Below are positions 1 to 13,219 of a stretch of DNA of 64,000 nt, one piece after another. This DNA comes from Ichthyophonus hoferi. Lineage: Eukaryota; Opisthokonta; Ichthyosporea; Ichthyophonida; Ichthyophonidae. Position 1 is the first letter of the stretch, and each line of letters opens with the position of its first letter. The notes beneath the pieces are model-generated. The model saw nothing but the letters and a program-made list of their open reading frames with translations. It searched no databases and was not told the origin of the DNA. The translations under genes and the position numbers were made by a program. Location: NCBI GenBank assembly GCA_002751075.1, contig NAOQ01000017.1, forward strand, positions 144,262 to 208,261, read 5' to 3'.

Positions 1-690
1 CACAAAATCAATTGACACCTCATTGTAGATGCTATTAAATATTTAGAGATAAAATGCAAAACAAACAATAAACATTAAGATATCATGAAGTATTCAGCCT
101 AATATTTATGAAACCTAAAATACTTTGACATGTGCTTCTTCATCTCCTAAGGCATCTGAGCACACATCCAGTAGAGATCATAGTGGACAAACAAGGACAC
201 GTTTACAAGCCTGGAGTCGTCCATCTCACTCACAGGATACTTAGATACAGATTTTTCAAAAAAAAAAAAAAAAAGGTATCAGTGGCTATTGCATCTTTCT
301 GGCTGGAGGATTGCTGGATTGAAACAACAAGATACAGACCATTAGTGCCCTCTCATTAATGTAGAGTAAATTCGTCAGCATGGCAGCTACCGTGTAACAA
401 ATTGTATACATTACAGCCTCAATGGATGGGCTAGGCTTCAACACTGAGAAAGTACCACTGTATGGTGACAACACAGGTGCCATACAACTTTGCAGAAAAA
501 TATGTGTTCCTAAAAACACATATTGCCGTTCATTTCCACTACATCAAGAAATTAGTAAGCAATAATGAAGTTGAAATCGGAAGTATCTCAACCAAGGATC
601 AAGCTGCTGACTGTCTGGCCAAACTCTTCAGACCAGGACCATTTCAAACGGCCAAGAAACTCTTATACCTACAAACACAAACGTAAGCAA
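1..690 (+). mobile_element. Ty1/copia fossil, 3' end of pol (RNase H)
   Basis: Decayed 3' end of a Ty1/copia polyprotein, entering from the left window edge. The clearest piece is at about 462-686, where the translation carries the copia RNase H tail pattern (a histidine-rich stretch followed by STKDQAADCLAKLF). It is a different family from the copy at 23-25.8 kb, because the matching tail there has a diverged sequence. It is broken many times and carries no usable reading frame. The family assignment comes from seen motifs plus known copia architecture. Age: old, judged from decay only. Confidence 0.75.
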
Positions 691-1400
691 AGATATTCTA
701 AATCACATTCAGGAAAAGCCAACATGGCCACATCACTGAGTTATGGCCTTCCATTTTTTTTTTTTTTTTTTTTTTTTTTTGGTTTCTCTAACATTTTAGA
801 CAATGGGAGTGTGTTGCAAGCACAATATTCATAAATAGGTAAATTTAGTGGTCAATACCTAAAATGTGAGCACTAGAATTAAATAAGATAATTGGCTAGA
901 GCCAATCAGATTAAGACACAATAGCATTAGATCATTTAGACAAGCAATCTTGGAAAATTCTAGTGGCCCTCAGTGGTCTTCCGTGAACGGTATTTTTGTG
1001 ATCAGTCCCTTTGACATTAAGGAACTGAACTATGATTGACACCGAATGAGAAATATACGTTGCAGAATAGATAAAAGAAATGTAAACAATCAGTAATAAA
1101 CACGGGTTTATGACGTTTAAATCATTTCAAAACAAAGCCTTTTATTTCTTATATATATATATATATATATAATTTATCTTAATGATTAAAAAATAATTGT
1201 TCTCTATTCTATAATCATCGTATCTTTATTGCAATGTCTAGATCAATACTAGCACTTGAGAATAAGCGCCAGTATTCTCGGAATTTTTCTCATACTAATA
1301 ACACTGAGAATTTTTTAGTTACATTTAATTCCAACAACACACATTACATACATAACCAATTTAGCACATCTCACTGATAGAACATACTGTGCCATAAGCA
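691..1400 (+). mobile_element. LTR-like sequence following the copia pol fossil
   Basis: This stretch follows the pol remnant directly, where a 3' LTR is expected. From about 930 to 1400 it aligns by eye with 27190-27650: both share a 'cctcagtg.tcttc.gtgaa' block, a block around 'tataatcat.gtat.tttattg' and a 'cacttga.aataagcgc.agt' block, in the same order and spacing. That makes the two stretches diverged copies of one repeat, most simply an LTR. A run of 27 T lies at 754-780. The exact ends are not resolved. Confidence 0.55.
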
Positions 1401-3063
1401 CTATTGTGTTCAAACACATTAGGGCCGGAATATCTTCTGCACTCATAGGCAAATACAACCACAACAAACAATTGGGGGATAGAATCAGCATATATGCCTG
1501 CCGTACATTGCCTTCTATTGAGAGTGAATTAGCACTAAATATTGTGTCTACTGCTAGTCCAGCTGAAGATACTTCTACACAAAATTTCAAATTACTATAT
1601 TAATTAATTCAATGGTCTCACTAACTGTGGTTCATTAGGACTAGACACTTAGTGCAGTCTAGAACATGCTTTTACTATGGTTATTAATAGTATTGGTCTT
1701 TAGTTTTAAATTACATACATAGTGATGATGAAACACACGTGGTATGTAAATTCATGAATGATTCTTAGTTTAGTCACTAGTCAAGCTTTGTAGTAACACA
1801 CGTTATACATAGCATTCTAAATGAGACTAGAATAGTAATTGAACAACTTGGTCATAAAAACAGTTGACATGCAATTTCCTGAATGATCCTTTGAATAGTC
1901 ATTGTGCAACCAATTCTAGACTAGTTACTTAAAGCTCCTATTTGGGAACATATTTATACATGTACAATATGATATAATCAACTTGGCTTGACACAATCCA
2001 ACTACTATATAACCAGCATACCCAGACTTAGTCTGGATTATGATTACATAGAGTATAACAATAAAGTTAAGTACAGCATATTTGTCTGCTAAGTAGTAGT
2101 AAAGACAGGAGTGTGAAGAGAAACTCCAACCCATTCTGCCCCAAGAATTAAAAATAAGACTATTATACATAGATAAGAAGAAGCAATGTGTCCAGTTCTC
2201 CTCAGATTTGAGTGACGAGGACAAAACAAGAAAAAAAATTTCAAGACTTTGAGATAACTACATGTCCAGAATCAAGTGAAGTTGAAGAGGAACATCACAT
2301 GTCCATGGATAGTAGAGCAATCTACTACCAACAGTGAAGATTATGACACCCATTTTTATGCATATGTACCTGTTAAAATATAAACAATTACAATATATGG
2401 CATTCCTGTGTAGTCCCTTAACACAATACTAACTATACTATATATTCTACAACTAGAAGTTCATTGCTAAATACAGTTCAATTGGGTTTTATTGTTTTTA
2501 TTATTAATTAGGAGTGCAGAAACCATAATGTCATTTTATGGCATAGTCATGAATTCTGTTCCTTGATAATATAAATTTATATATCATTACATCAATCAAT
2601 TATATTGTTGTTTTAAATAGAAACTAGATACCAAGTGTGAATAACTGTTATTTTCCTAATTCATAATTAATCTACTAAGTCAATGGTCAAATCCCATGTA
2701 AAAATCATTCAACTCCACCAAATAGGAGTTTGTATCTACAGGTGCGAACAAATTGGCTGCAGCATTTGCAGCAGACACATACTAAATATTTACATATAAC
2801 CTTCTAAAAGCACCACTCCAGTGTATTTCACTTGGTTACTTGAGAATCTAGTAGAGAAGAGGATAATAATTCTCTGTTGGACAGACCATTCCTAATTCAT
2901 ATTTACATGTTACATAATATAGTAAAACCAACAAATCTGGCCTAAATGCCCACTAATACTGCAACATAGAAATGAAAACGAAATAAGAGAGAAGGAGATA
3001 AAGAAAATATGTGAATAGATAGTGTAGAAGGGGAAACACTAAGAGATTGATTTGTTTGGGATG
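1401..3063. other. Intergenic stretch with weak retroelement traces
   Basis: No supported gene. At about 2160-2340 the sequence weakly resembles the copia gag start seen at 26930-27060 and 20560-20700 (a Ser/Asp/Glu-rich leader with the order 'gag.agga...', 'caag.gaat', 'atgtc..tag'), so part of this stretch is probably a further decayed copy. The rest is AT-rich and includes the 3' flank of the minus-strand HROB-like gene. A minus-strand AATAAA-type signal lies near 2485, but its distance from the stop codon makes its use doubtful. Confidence 0.4.
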
Positions 3064-6000
3064 TCAGATGAGACCATCAAAGTCATCCATGTCAGACAGA
3101 TAGTCATTCAAGTCTTCTAGAAAATCATCTGCAGCTGTGAAATTAGAGTGTCAATGATACTGGTAAGTGAGTCATGATAATAGGATCAATTGGAGGATTG
3201 TATTGGTAGGGATACAATGCCTAGATTGATACATGTAAACATAACAAGCCAATAAATGTAAAAAATGAGTGGGCAGATTGATACGGTAGATCTAGTAAGC
3301 AATAACCCGAGGGCTTCAACTGATCTTGCCAAATAACACTGATTATAGCCATTAATTATTGGATTACCGCTATAATACACCACCCTCTTTTTAACTTATC
3401 ATACAACATATCATCCCCTTGAAAATGCTGTCCTCTTCAATAACACAGCTCTTTTATCCTTCCTTTACCACCTGTAATACACCAATACTAAAACAGTCAA
3501 TGGCCCACGTCCAAACTGACAATACAGTAGCATACCAGTAGAATCAAAGACATTGGTCTCCATGGTAGCTTTAGTGTTCTGGTTAGCACTTGGAAGAATC
3601 TGGGGATTAGGCAGGGCTGAATTGTGCATGTTAACCTTTGCTGATTCATTATGATACAATATTGGAGTTGTAAGCACAGTTCCATTGGGCGGTATTGATG
3701 ATGTACAAGGTTGTTCACTGGCTGACCCTGTTAATGTGTGAGAGTACATCTTGCCTGGTGTGCTATTTGCCACATTCTCACCAATGAAATCATTTGGAAG
3801 GATAGAAAGTTGTGACTGGCTTTCATCTTTTGGAGAAGAGCATTTACTGACTTGCTGTGAGGGAAGGAAGAAAAAATGATTATATGGAAAATGAGTGATG
3901 GGTTAATTTAATTGAAAATTGAAACCGTGTAGTAAAATATGATGAAACACAAAGGAAAATAAAAAAAGAAACTAGTAAGAGTAACAATAAAAGAGATAAT
4001 AAATTGAAAAAATGGAAAATATAGAGAAGATAGACGAACGTAGGGTCAAATCAATGCAAAAGCATTATGAGGCAGAAAGCATAAAAAGTAATATACTGAC
4101 ATGCGATGGAATGAAACAAAGGGACAGACCATATTAATAGCTTACCGATGCCAGTGAGTCAAGGTCAGGTGGAAAGACTTGGACAACATTATCAAGAGTA
4201 ACCATAAGATAATTATTGTGTGGTGATGGGCTGAAAACAGAAACCTTGTTGTACAAGATGGGAGGACATAGTAGGTTAGGTTGGAGTAATAGGATATAAA
4301 CATGTAAAAATATAGGGATAAATGTGAATAAATATGTACGCATATACATTATATTATATTATATAATATAATATAATATAATATATTGTATTGTAAGAAA
4401 GAATATAGTATGATGTAGTATGGTATTGTACGGTATTGTATGATATAATATGACATGACATAATATATAAATATAGTCCCTTTCGAGTCAGTTCCGCTCA
4501 GGCATGCAATAACATGTGTATGACTTAATGGCGTTTTTTTTACATGTCAACAATAGCTTTACCCGCATAGAAATAAAGAGGAAAGTAGAGAGTATAAAAA
4601 TAAAAATGAAAATAGAGAAAACCATCATCGAAAGAGATACATAAAAAAAGATGCATATATATGAGTAATAGAGATAAATAAATGTGCGAAGAGAAAGAAT
4701 AAAAGTTAGTAGTAAGAATAAGATAAACATACTTGTTTAAGCAGTAAAACAGAACCAGTAGTCAGGTCAGATTCATGTTCATCAAACACCTTCTGATGAA
4801 TGGTTCCCATGATTTCCCCTATGTGTCACAATAGTTATTACTCTATTTCCTATACTATATACTATGTTGTATTGTGTTATCTTATATTATATTATATTAT
4901 ATTATATTATATTATTATATTATATTATTTGTTGCCCAAATGCATACATATGACCAATCACGTTGTAGCAGTCATGTAGTTAATAATTGAAGTATTTGCA
5001 TTTGTTTTATATTCTCTGTTAAATGCCTTCACTATAGCACACTAGAATATGCACAATATATAGTATAGTATAGTGTGATGTAGCAGTACAATAAATTATA
5101 TATAGTATACTATAGAAAGATACAATTCTAGAACATAAACATATTACATATACCAATATAAATATCCACAATGCACCTTTATTACTACATATAGTAAACT
5201 ACTTTGTAATATCCAATTTATTATCCCACTTGCCTCTCATATCCTTACACTACATATCATCAAAATAGTGATTTGGGGAAAGTGAATTGTTATAACTATA
5301 ACCAATCCATGTGGCCTGTACAGTGACACGTCATACACATATCTCTATAGCAGTGTATATAGGATAAGAGAAAAGACGCAATAATAGAGAAAATAAGTGT
5401 AAGTTAATAATAATAATAAAACAGCAAAAAAAATGTAAGAAATTTATTTTAAAAGGAGAGAGAAATAAAGGTACAAATAACAAAGTAAAGCTAGTGAGGG
5501 AATAGAAATCATAAAGGGATATGAGGTTGGGATAGGGAGAAATAATATAAAGTGAAAATATATATAGAGCTAGGTAAGGATATAATTGGCAAGCAATATT
5601 ACCTGTAGGATCTTTGAAGGTAGAAATTGGTGCTTCTGGCGGGCCTAATGACTTGACTAATACAATCAACTCTGGGATCTGTATGAAAAAGCATGTAAGA
5701 TTGTGTAGACCATGCATGGGATATATATATGTGGGTGTGAGTGAGTGTGTGTGTATAGATAGAAGAACATGTTATTGTGTGGGTCAATTGTGTAGGGCTG
5801 GTAGGCTTAATGAGACAAAGATCATAACGAGTAAGATATGTGCTAGTCTACTATCTAAAAATAGAAAAATAAAATATAATAAAATATAGTGTAATAAGAG
5901 GAATGAAAAGGAAAAGAAAATGAAACAACCCTGGTAGATGTGCAGCTAGCTGCAGTACAAATTGATCTTAATAGAGTTGTAATGGGGTAGGCAAGAGGAA

Positions 6001-9000
6001 TGAAAGAAAACAGAAGAAGAGAAAAACATTGGGTCTATACATAAAGCCTTATGACCACATATATGTGGTATATCCAATAGAAACTAGCTTGGGATTAACG
6101 TCATGATATTGCCAAATATATATATATCACACAAAGTAACTATCGTTATACTTATTTAATTAATAAATACTGGGATCTGAAGCATTTATATAAAATGCTA
6201 TATTAGCAGGTCTAAAAAGCCTTTGTCTGAGACAGATCAAGGGCTTTTGATTCTGTAGCGATACTGAATAAAGGCTGTACAGTTTTTATTTTAAATTCTC
6301 TGCTTGCAGCAGTCAGCTACTACCCGGAACATGGGTAAGAAAATTATTATGCAAGCTAAAATCAACAGATACCCATCTTGAAAATGGTGCAAGGTGAAAG
6401 AGAGAGATGATATTCTAGAAATTTTTAAAAATCAAATGATAGGAAAGGAAAGGAATAATACAGTTATAAAGATGCACATAGATTGAAACTAGTGGGTAAA
6501 GTAAAGAGTAAACAGGCATGACTAGGAACCAATGACTAATAACTATATCACTTCACTTCATGATATCTATCATATAATTACATACCTTGCAATGTAAACC
6601 CTCACTGATCACATAGCTAATATTGTATGCTAAGGGTGTACCAATCAGAGCATTGGATCTCCTATCTCCACCAATCATGTAGAAGCTGTTAAATGCTCTC
6701 TCAAGTCCTAGCGCCTCAAGCATTCGCTGCCATCCACCTATAGGAAAGCGCGATTGTGATAAAGGTTACAATTATGATATATGATTGGAAAAGACGTAAC
6801 ATAAAATTACTGTCATGCTATGATGGGAATATCATGATCAAATGATAATAAGGCGGGAATGACTCACTATCAGTACTACGTAGGATATATGGTTAACAAC
6901 CTCTAAGGATTTTATATAATTTTACGTAATTTTATAATTTTATATACGTTTATATGCTTATATATATATGAAATAATAGCATACTTACGGTTTTATAAAT
7001 AAATAACTAAATGCTTAGGCTAGACTATAGTCTATATATCATATACGCATATAATAAAACAAAGATACAACATTATAATTAGCATAGTAAGTATTGTAGT
7101 AGATTATGTAATGCATTGCATGCATTACACCATGTTCAATATGGAGATAGGTGGTATGTAAAAATGGTTTAAAGATTTTAATTTGCGTGCTATTAAGTGT
7201 GTAATATATATATGCTCACGCTCTAATCAATCAGTCAATGGCATATACCTATTTAAAAAATCTCATTATAATGCCTAATTAGATACTTTAGATAATATAT
7301 AAAATTTACTTTATTATATATATATTGTAAATTAAGTTTTCAATTATTGTGCGATTAATTACAATATGTTGTAATAAAAACAAGTATACATGTGCAAGAC
7401 CATAGCTTATATATATATGTGTGCCAAGTGTGAAATGTGAAAATATCCTGTAATATCATACTCGCCTCCTCTGAATTCTTGGGACAGGCTTCCATCAGGT
7501 ACAAACCTGCCCCTTGGCCTAGCAGTCTCCCCCCCGGTAAGATTACCACTATCTGTAGGTTGACTGTTAGAAAGATTATATTGGTGTATGTATGTGTGTA
7601 CGCGTGTTGATATACATATCTTTCTCTATATGTTGCTAAATATATGTCTGTATATTTGTGTGTTGGTGTAGGTGTGTGGGTGTGCCTTATATGATAAATA
7701 GCTATGCCGGCAGGATAAGTTGTAGCACTTAAAACAAGATTTGTGCGTATATATAGATGCGATGAATACGCGGTCTTCTTAGAAAACATGTGAATGTATC
7801 CCTTTAAATATATATATATATATACCTCGTCCCATATATGGCCATATTTTTCTCCTCTCAACAGGCATCATATCACCAGGTGTTAATGACTCCTACAGCA
7901 AAAAGAAAGAAGAAGGAAAAAGTGTAAGTTAGATTATCGTGCGTGTGTGTGTGTTAATTTTTAAAAATATCAATATATATCTAACATAGAAAGGAGGTAG
8001 ATATGAAAGTCTTAATAATATACTAAAGTAATAGCTATGTATGTTGAAGCTATGAAATAGTAAGAAAATATATGGTTAGTCCCTCGGACTTAGACATAGT
8101 TTAATTAAAGCAAAGATATTTATAAAGAGACATTCATTGGGTGGTTAGACTGGTTTGACTAGGTGTGAAACTGTACACTGATAAAACTATGGCGTAAGAT
8201 AATTGGTCAAGAGAAATAGTACAAGGGAAGTAAGAGAGAATAAAGATCATGCTAGGTAAGGGATTATATTTAATAAAACGGTCTGATTGGTCCCACGTGG
8301 CGGTACTAATTTATTATTAATTAATCTGTAAATTTACCAATTATTTCATTAAATCTACTAATCCACTCTCTATTAATATATTATCTTTTAATGAAATAAT
8401 CTATGAATATATTGATATATTGCCCCGTTAGCTAATTGGTCTATTAGTCTATTAATATAGATATCTTACTGTGCATTAACAACGAACCAGTGTGCGGAAA
8501 CTGGGTCTTTGCTCCCTTCTTTATATATAGGTATATACTTCCCCACACACCCTTATATACATACATATACAGCAACGAACACCATTATACATTACATTCA
8601 TGTAATTATAGATTTTCATTCATTGATCTATCTCTTAGCACACATAAGCACGCACATATATATATCTTTCCAATCCTCATATGATCATACATACACACTT
8701 ATATATGTATATATAGGCTCTTACCCTAGGAGGCAGGACACCTGCCGGACCAGGAAAGCGTCTGATTGGAGTAACTACCAATGGTAGAAGTCGTGCTGGG
8801 CTTTGTGATTGTCCAGGGTTGGTCCGGGTGATGCTTAGCTGTGGATCAGGGGGAAGAGCTATGTGTAGAGATTAGGAAAAATAAGATAATATAGTGTAGA
8901 GTATGAAAGGGAGAGCAAGGTAATGTGACTAGTGAGGTGGTGTATGTATAAACGATGTATAAAATGAAAAAGTATATTAAGTTATGTTATATTATGTTAT

Positions 9001-12000
9001 ATTATGTTGTATTATATTATATTATATCATATTGTATTATTATATTCTGCCATATTATATTACATTGTATTATATTATATTCTAATAAATCCTAGACCCA
9101 ACCCTACTATACTACCACCAAGGACACTATAAATAAGAGTATAACTCTTTCCGCCATACCATGCTGATGAACCAATGGGAGTGGCCCAGACACCTTTGGC
9201 ATCTTTCTTAATTGGTTCCCACCTGATAGAGTTGTATTAATCTGCCCATGCCCGCGTGGTCCCTCCAAATAATCACAGTTGATTCGTGGCTTTTTATGAG
9301 GTGGACCCGAGGAAGAACCTAATTTGGCAGGCCATGCATTCTCTTTATTGGCTGTACGCATATCATTAAGAGGTAGAACGGGTGCTAGAGATGTGCGGGT
9401 AGGTGTCTGTGGGAAATTATGAGTTACTATGTGCCGGGGTGGTTCATTTCTCTTATGATTAGTTGATTGTAATTCTTTCGGAGTTGGTATTGACTTGTCT
9501 GGACAAGGACTAGCTGGATGTTTGCTCAGATTGGTGTCCAGATGCGTTGCTGCATGTTTTTTATTAATACCCGTATCACTGCTGGCACATCGAGTAGATT
9601 GATTAGATGGCTGTGACCCTGGTGAAGGAAGATTGGTCTGGGGCCTGATCCCATACACTGGAGAAATAGATAGTGGATCTACGGCTCGCGATTGCTGGGG
9701 AGACGGCGGTTTACAATTGATTGAGGTAAGTGTGTCACTAGCGATTGGTTGCTCCCTCATTGGTTTAAATGAATTAATTATAGTATGATGTGTGCCTCCT
9801 GTCGATGATGTCGTCATATTAGTTGCCTTGGAGATGCCGAATGGGGTGGGTCGAGATACTGGAGGACTGCATAGATACGGATCATCTGGGAAGGTATGTA
9901 ATGGATAGGTAAGTTCAGATAGATTTTTGGAATGTGTCCCCTATCGTTTACGCTGCATTCAACATCGCTTCTATACAGGGAAGGGAAATGTGTGTTTTGA
10001 AGTGCAAAGAAACGAGGAAAAGGAAAGGGAAAGAGAAAAAGAAAGAGCAAGAAAAAGAGAAACGATACATATTCACAAAACTCGTAGTGGTTAGATGTAA
10101 TCCCATACCAAACACAGAATTGCCAATCAAGTCTGCATCAAGATCATCTGGTAACAGATCTGTATAACGTGCATTCATCAATAAGTAGAAGTGTTATAGA
10201 TAGTTGATGTACTATAGTGATAGTGTTGTAGTCCAAGTACGGGTGAGACGTAAGGATTGTGCTGTAGTTGTTTCGTCTATGATAGTTATGTTTTATACTG
10301 TGCCAATGAGTATGTCATGTTAATTGTGTTAAAAAAATCGATGTAGTGTGGTTCATTCACATATCACGGCCAATATGCATATAGTATTAAATCCCTATGC
10401 TGTGATTAGTTGGTCGACTTGGCATAATGCACTTCACTGGCATGAAGTATTTAATAACATATCAATAATGATCTCCATCCTAATTGGCCACTTAATAAAT
10501 TACTTATTACGATCTACATACTATTTTATTGCAAGACAGAAAACTACATATGGGCAATATTAATATCGTTATGGAGATTTGAGGCACTATATTTCTATAT
10601 ATGGTATTTTTAAATATAAAGCTGTGAAATTATGGGTGGACGGGAGATCACATACCCTCATCGTCCATACCACCAATCATATCCATTGGAGGTATTGGTT
10701 GGGATGGAGGTGTGTAGACAACGGATACTAACTTTAATTGAAGATGTAGAGTGATTGTTAGTCATGTATGTATGTTACTAAAAAGGTTATAAATGCAGGG
10801 AGACTATATCTGTTTTGATTGGGTAAAATATTGTGTCATTAAAGGATGAATTGGGCTGAGTTGCAAGTGATCTAATATATTGGCTTTAAAATTTAAGTCT
10901 AATAAAGCAAGACGCCGTTGGAAGTGTAAAGTTAAAAATATGTAAGGAAAAATAAAGCTAAAATGAAGAGAAAGAAAAAAGAGAGAGATATTACTGTTAA
11001 AAGGGAGATGTATTAAAATAGATAATAAAATGGCTAAGTAAAATACATAAATAATCTAAAACTGAAACTGAAAAAAAAAATATGTGCTAGTTGGATGGAG
11101 ATAGAATACAATATAGATAGGTTAGCAACAGGTAAGATATATTTTAAACCAGTATTATAAATCTCCGCCAATGAGAATGTGAATTTAATATCGCATTATA
11201 GTAAATACTTAAATGTTGGCATAGCAGTTTTACTTATGTTGGTACGTGTAAATAAGATATAAGTCAATACAATACAATATAATATGAAAATAATATACAA
11301 AAAAATAGTATTAAACTTTATAACAAGTATAACACAATAGCACAGCAGATAGTAAAAAAACCTACCTTTTCACCTAATGGAAAACCGGGTCGAATAGCAT
11401 TTTTGCTTTTACCCCTCTCTCTCAGTAATGTTACCCAGTCGTTTGTCTGAGAGAAACCATTGGTCAATTATGTGATTATGACTTTCCTAAAATGGAAGGT
11501 TGTAAATGGTTGCCGTGTTTATATATACATGTTGTGATCTATAATCAAAACTCGGCCGATAACACATTCCTATCTCTCTAACATATGTATGTATATATGT
11601 GTGTGCATATATATCATTGCCTTTTATCAAATGTGTACTACCTAGGCAATGGAGCTAGCATAATCATTGCATCTTTAGCCTCTTATTAGCTCACTATTTT
11701 GTTTATCTTCCCGATGTTCCCAATTAATTAATCTAATTATTCACTCTTCTATTGGTATATACTCCTGATTGCTAATGCCTTTTCCTTCTATACTAACCTA
11801 TATCATCCTATTATCTCCACGGTTAGCTCTCACTCAATACGGGTGTGCTTCTCTCTGTACCACTCACTCACTATATATATATATATATCCTCCTCTCTTT
11901 CTTCTCTTTATTAGATAGCTAATCGTCCTTTTTTATTGACCTATAATTACTCCTTCCCCTCTTCCTATCTCCTTCACTATGTTTCTCACCTCCTAACACA

Positions 12001-12589
12001 TCAAACCTTATAACTTCATTTATACAGAATGCATGTCCCTATCACGTTTCTTTAAAGTTTTGGTTAACAACAATATACATGTATATGTAAATATAGGCAT
12101 ATCTGTGTGTTTTTGTATGTATATATATGTGATTTCCTCTCTGTACCTTTGTGTTTTATTGTATGTGCATCCATAAATGGTCTTCTTATTGTAATATTGC
12201 CCTCAACTCTTAACAATTTTATATACACAAATACAATTATACAGGCAAAATACGTACATGTGTGAATAAATAAAATGTTGCATTATTCTCAAAAGGTAAA
12301 TAGAATACCACACAATCTTATGAAACTATGTTGGTTCACTATCTTTGGCCAAGATAGAATATCTTGTCTCTAGTAGTTGTCATATAAACACATGCCAAAA
12401 CTACAACGCAAAAATAACAAACCAAGTTTTAAAAGAAAATTGATTATTTCTTTTATTAATGTTAATCTATTGTAAAATATAATTAGAGTAAGAAGAATCC
12501 AACGATTGGAAGGAGAAGGCCTTCCGCTACGATAGAAACAGTAAAATATAGTAAATCATAAAAATAGAAACCTTACGTACATTGTTCAT
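3064..12589 (-). CDS. HROB: HROB/MCM8IP-like homologous recombination OB-fold protein, 14 exons
   Basis: Homologue of HROB (C17orf53/MCM8IP), which in animals recruits and activates the MCM8-MCM9 helicase for repair synthesis during homologous recombination. Exons on the minus strand: 12589-12581 (putative start), 11446-11366, 10731-10656, 10159-10109, 9885-9223, 8858-8725, 7892-7826, 7552-7466, 6737-6586, 5678-5603, 4818-4733, 4244-4146, 3854-3536, 3134-3064. All joints keep phase and give about 656 aa (human HROB about 647). Diagnostic segments: RRFPGPAGVLPPR at about 326-338; GWQRMLEALGLERAF at about 391-405, matching the human GPW..MK..LGL block; an OB-fold core at about 441-518 with IPELIVLVKSLG, FKDPTGEIMGTIH, TTGSVLLLKQ and VSVFSPSPHNNYLMVTL; and an acidic C-terminus (DDFLEDLNDYLSDMDDFDG). 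The N-terminal 300 residues are Pro/Ser/Thr-rich and probably disordered. Oddities: one GC-AG intron (donor after 7466), two AAG acceptors (before 10731 and 4244), and a 9-nt coding first exon that is uncertain. Confidence 0.9.
4347..4386. repeat. TATTA-type AT microsatellite in a HROB intron
   Basis: Run of ttata/taata pentamers that switches direction midway, so it is nearly self-complementary and could form a hairpin. It lies in the intron between the exons ending at 4733 and starting at 4244. Confidence 0.85.
4882..4930. repeat. (TTATA)n microsatellite in a HROB intron
   Basis: About nine copies of ttata with one short interruption, in the intron upstream of the 4818-4733 exon. Confidence 0.9.
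8980..9082. repeat. Degenerate (TTATA/TTATG)n microsatellite in a HROB intron
   Basis: About 100 bp of ttatg/ttata/ttgta pentamer variants in the intron between the 9885-9223 and 8858-8725 exons. It is the third pentamer array of the same type in this gene. Confidence 0.85.
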
Positions 12590-13219
12590 GCTGGTCTGTT
12601 ATTGACCTTTACGAATCGTATTTTTTGGCTTCTAAATGAATGATATTGGTATAAGCCTTTTTCCTGCCATCGCAAACAGTAAATAAAATGTGTATTTATG
12701 TATCCCGGTTCGTTCTGCTCATGTGCATTAATTCGGTCTTACTTTGTATTCAATGGGATGAACAATGTATGTTCTTGGTGTCATTCCGGAAATGATGAGA
12801 GCTGCTTAAAATCGATGTATGTATGTGCAAGCAATATGGTTATGACATATAGAAAGAGAGATAATAACTATGATATATTAAAATATAAGTAATGTGATTT
12901 GATTGTTAATTCGCGTTATAGTTATTATGCGGATTGAAACTTATAAAGGTTTTTGATTTTCGCGCCAACGGCCATCCATCCTCCAATCAATAGAGTGCCT
13001 ACCTATTTCTTATTCCTTAAATATATACCTTTTTAAGGCTATAGTATTGTCATATACCAATTAAAAACGTATGACAGACAAGAGCCAGTTGAACTTCTTA
13101 TTTTTGTAATGAATCGAATCGAATCATCATCTACCACCATTGGTGCCTCATCTATATTGGACAACAATCAACAATTGCAAATAGGAAATAAAATTAAAAA
13201 TAGAGAGTCGTTATTAAGT
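12590..13219. other. HROB upstream region
   Basis: Intergenic DNA upstream of the HROB-like gene. It holds the E2F-type site listed separately and a CCAAT motif (near 12985), and is otherwise AT-rich. No supported gene: the small open frame at 12698-12892 has no recognisable features. Confidence 0.5.
12957..12968 (-). promoter_or_regulatory. E2F-type site upstream of HROB
   Basis: The sequence TTTTCGCGCCAA (TTGGCGCGAAAA on the gene's strand) is a full match to the classical E2F/DP site and also contains the CGCGAAA core bound by fungal SBF-type factors. It lies about 370 bp upstream of the proposed HROB start. Early-diverging fungi are known to keep E2F, and S-phase or repair genes are typical targets. 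The site is seen; its use is inference. Confidence 0.5.

Noticed and set aside
5331-5717. 128-codon minus-strand frame
   Set aside because: Only its first part (5678-5603) is a HROB exon; the remainder is AT-rich intron.
7355-7861. 168-codon minus-strand frame
   Set aside because: It overlaps two HROB exons in the wrong frame for one of them and spans an intron with GT/AT repeats; the spliced reading gives clear homology instead.
12698-12892. Small plus-strand gene upstream of HROB
   Set aside because: 64 codons, no homology or splice support, and it lies in the promoter region.
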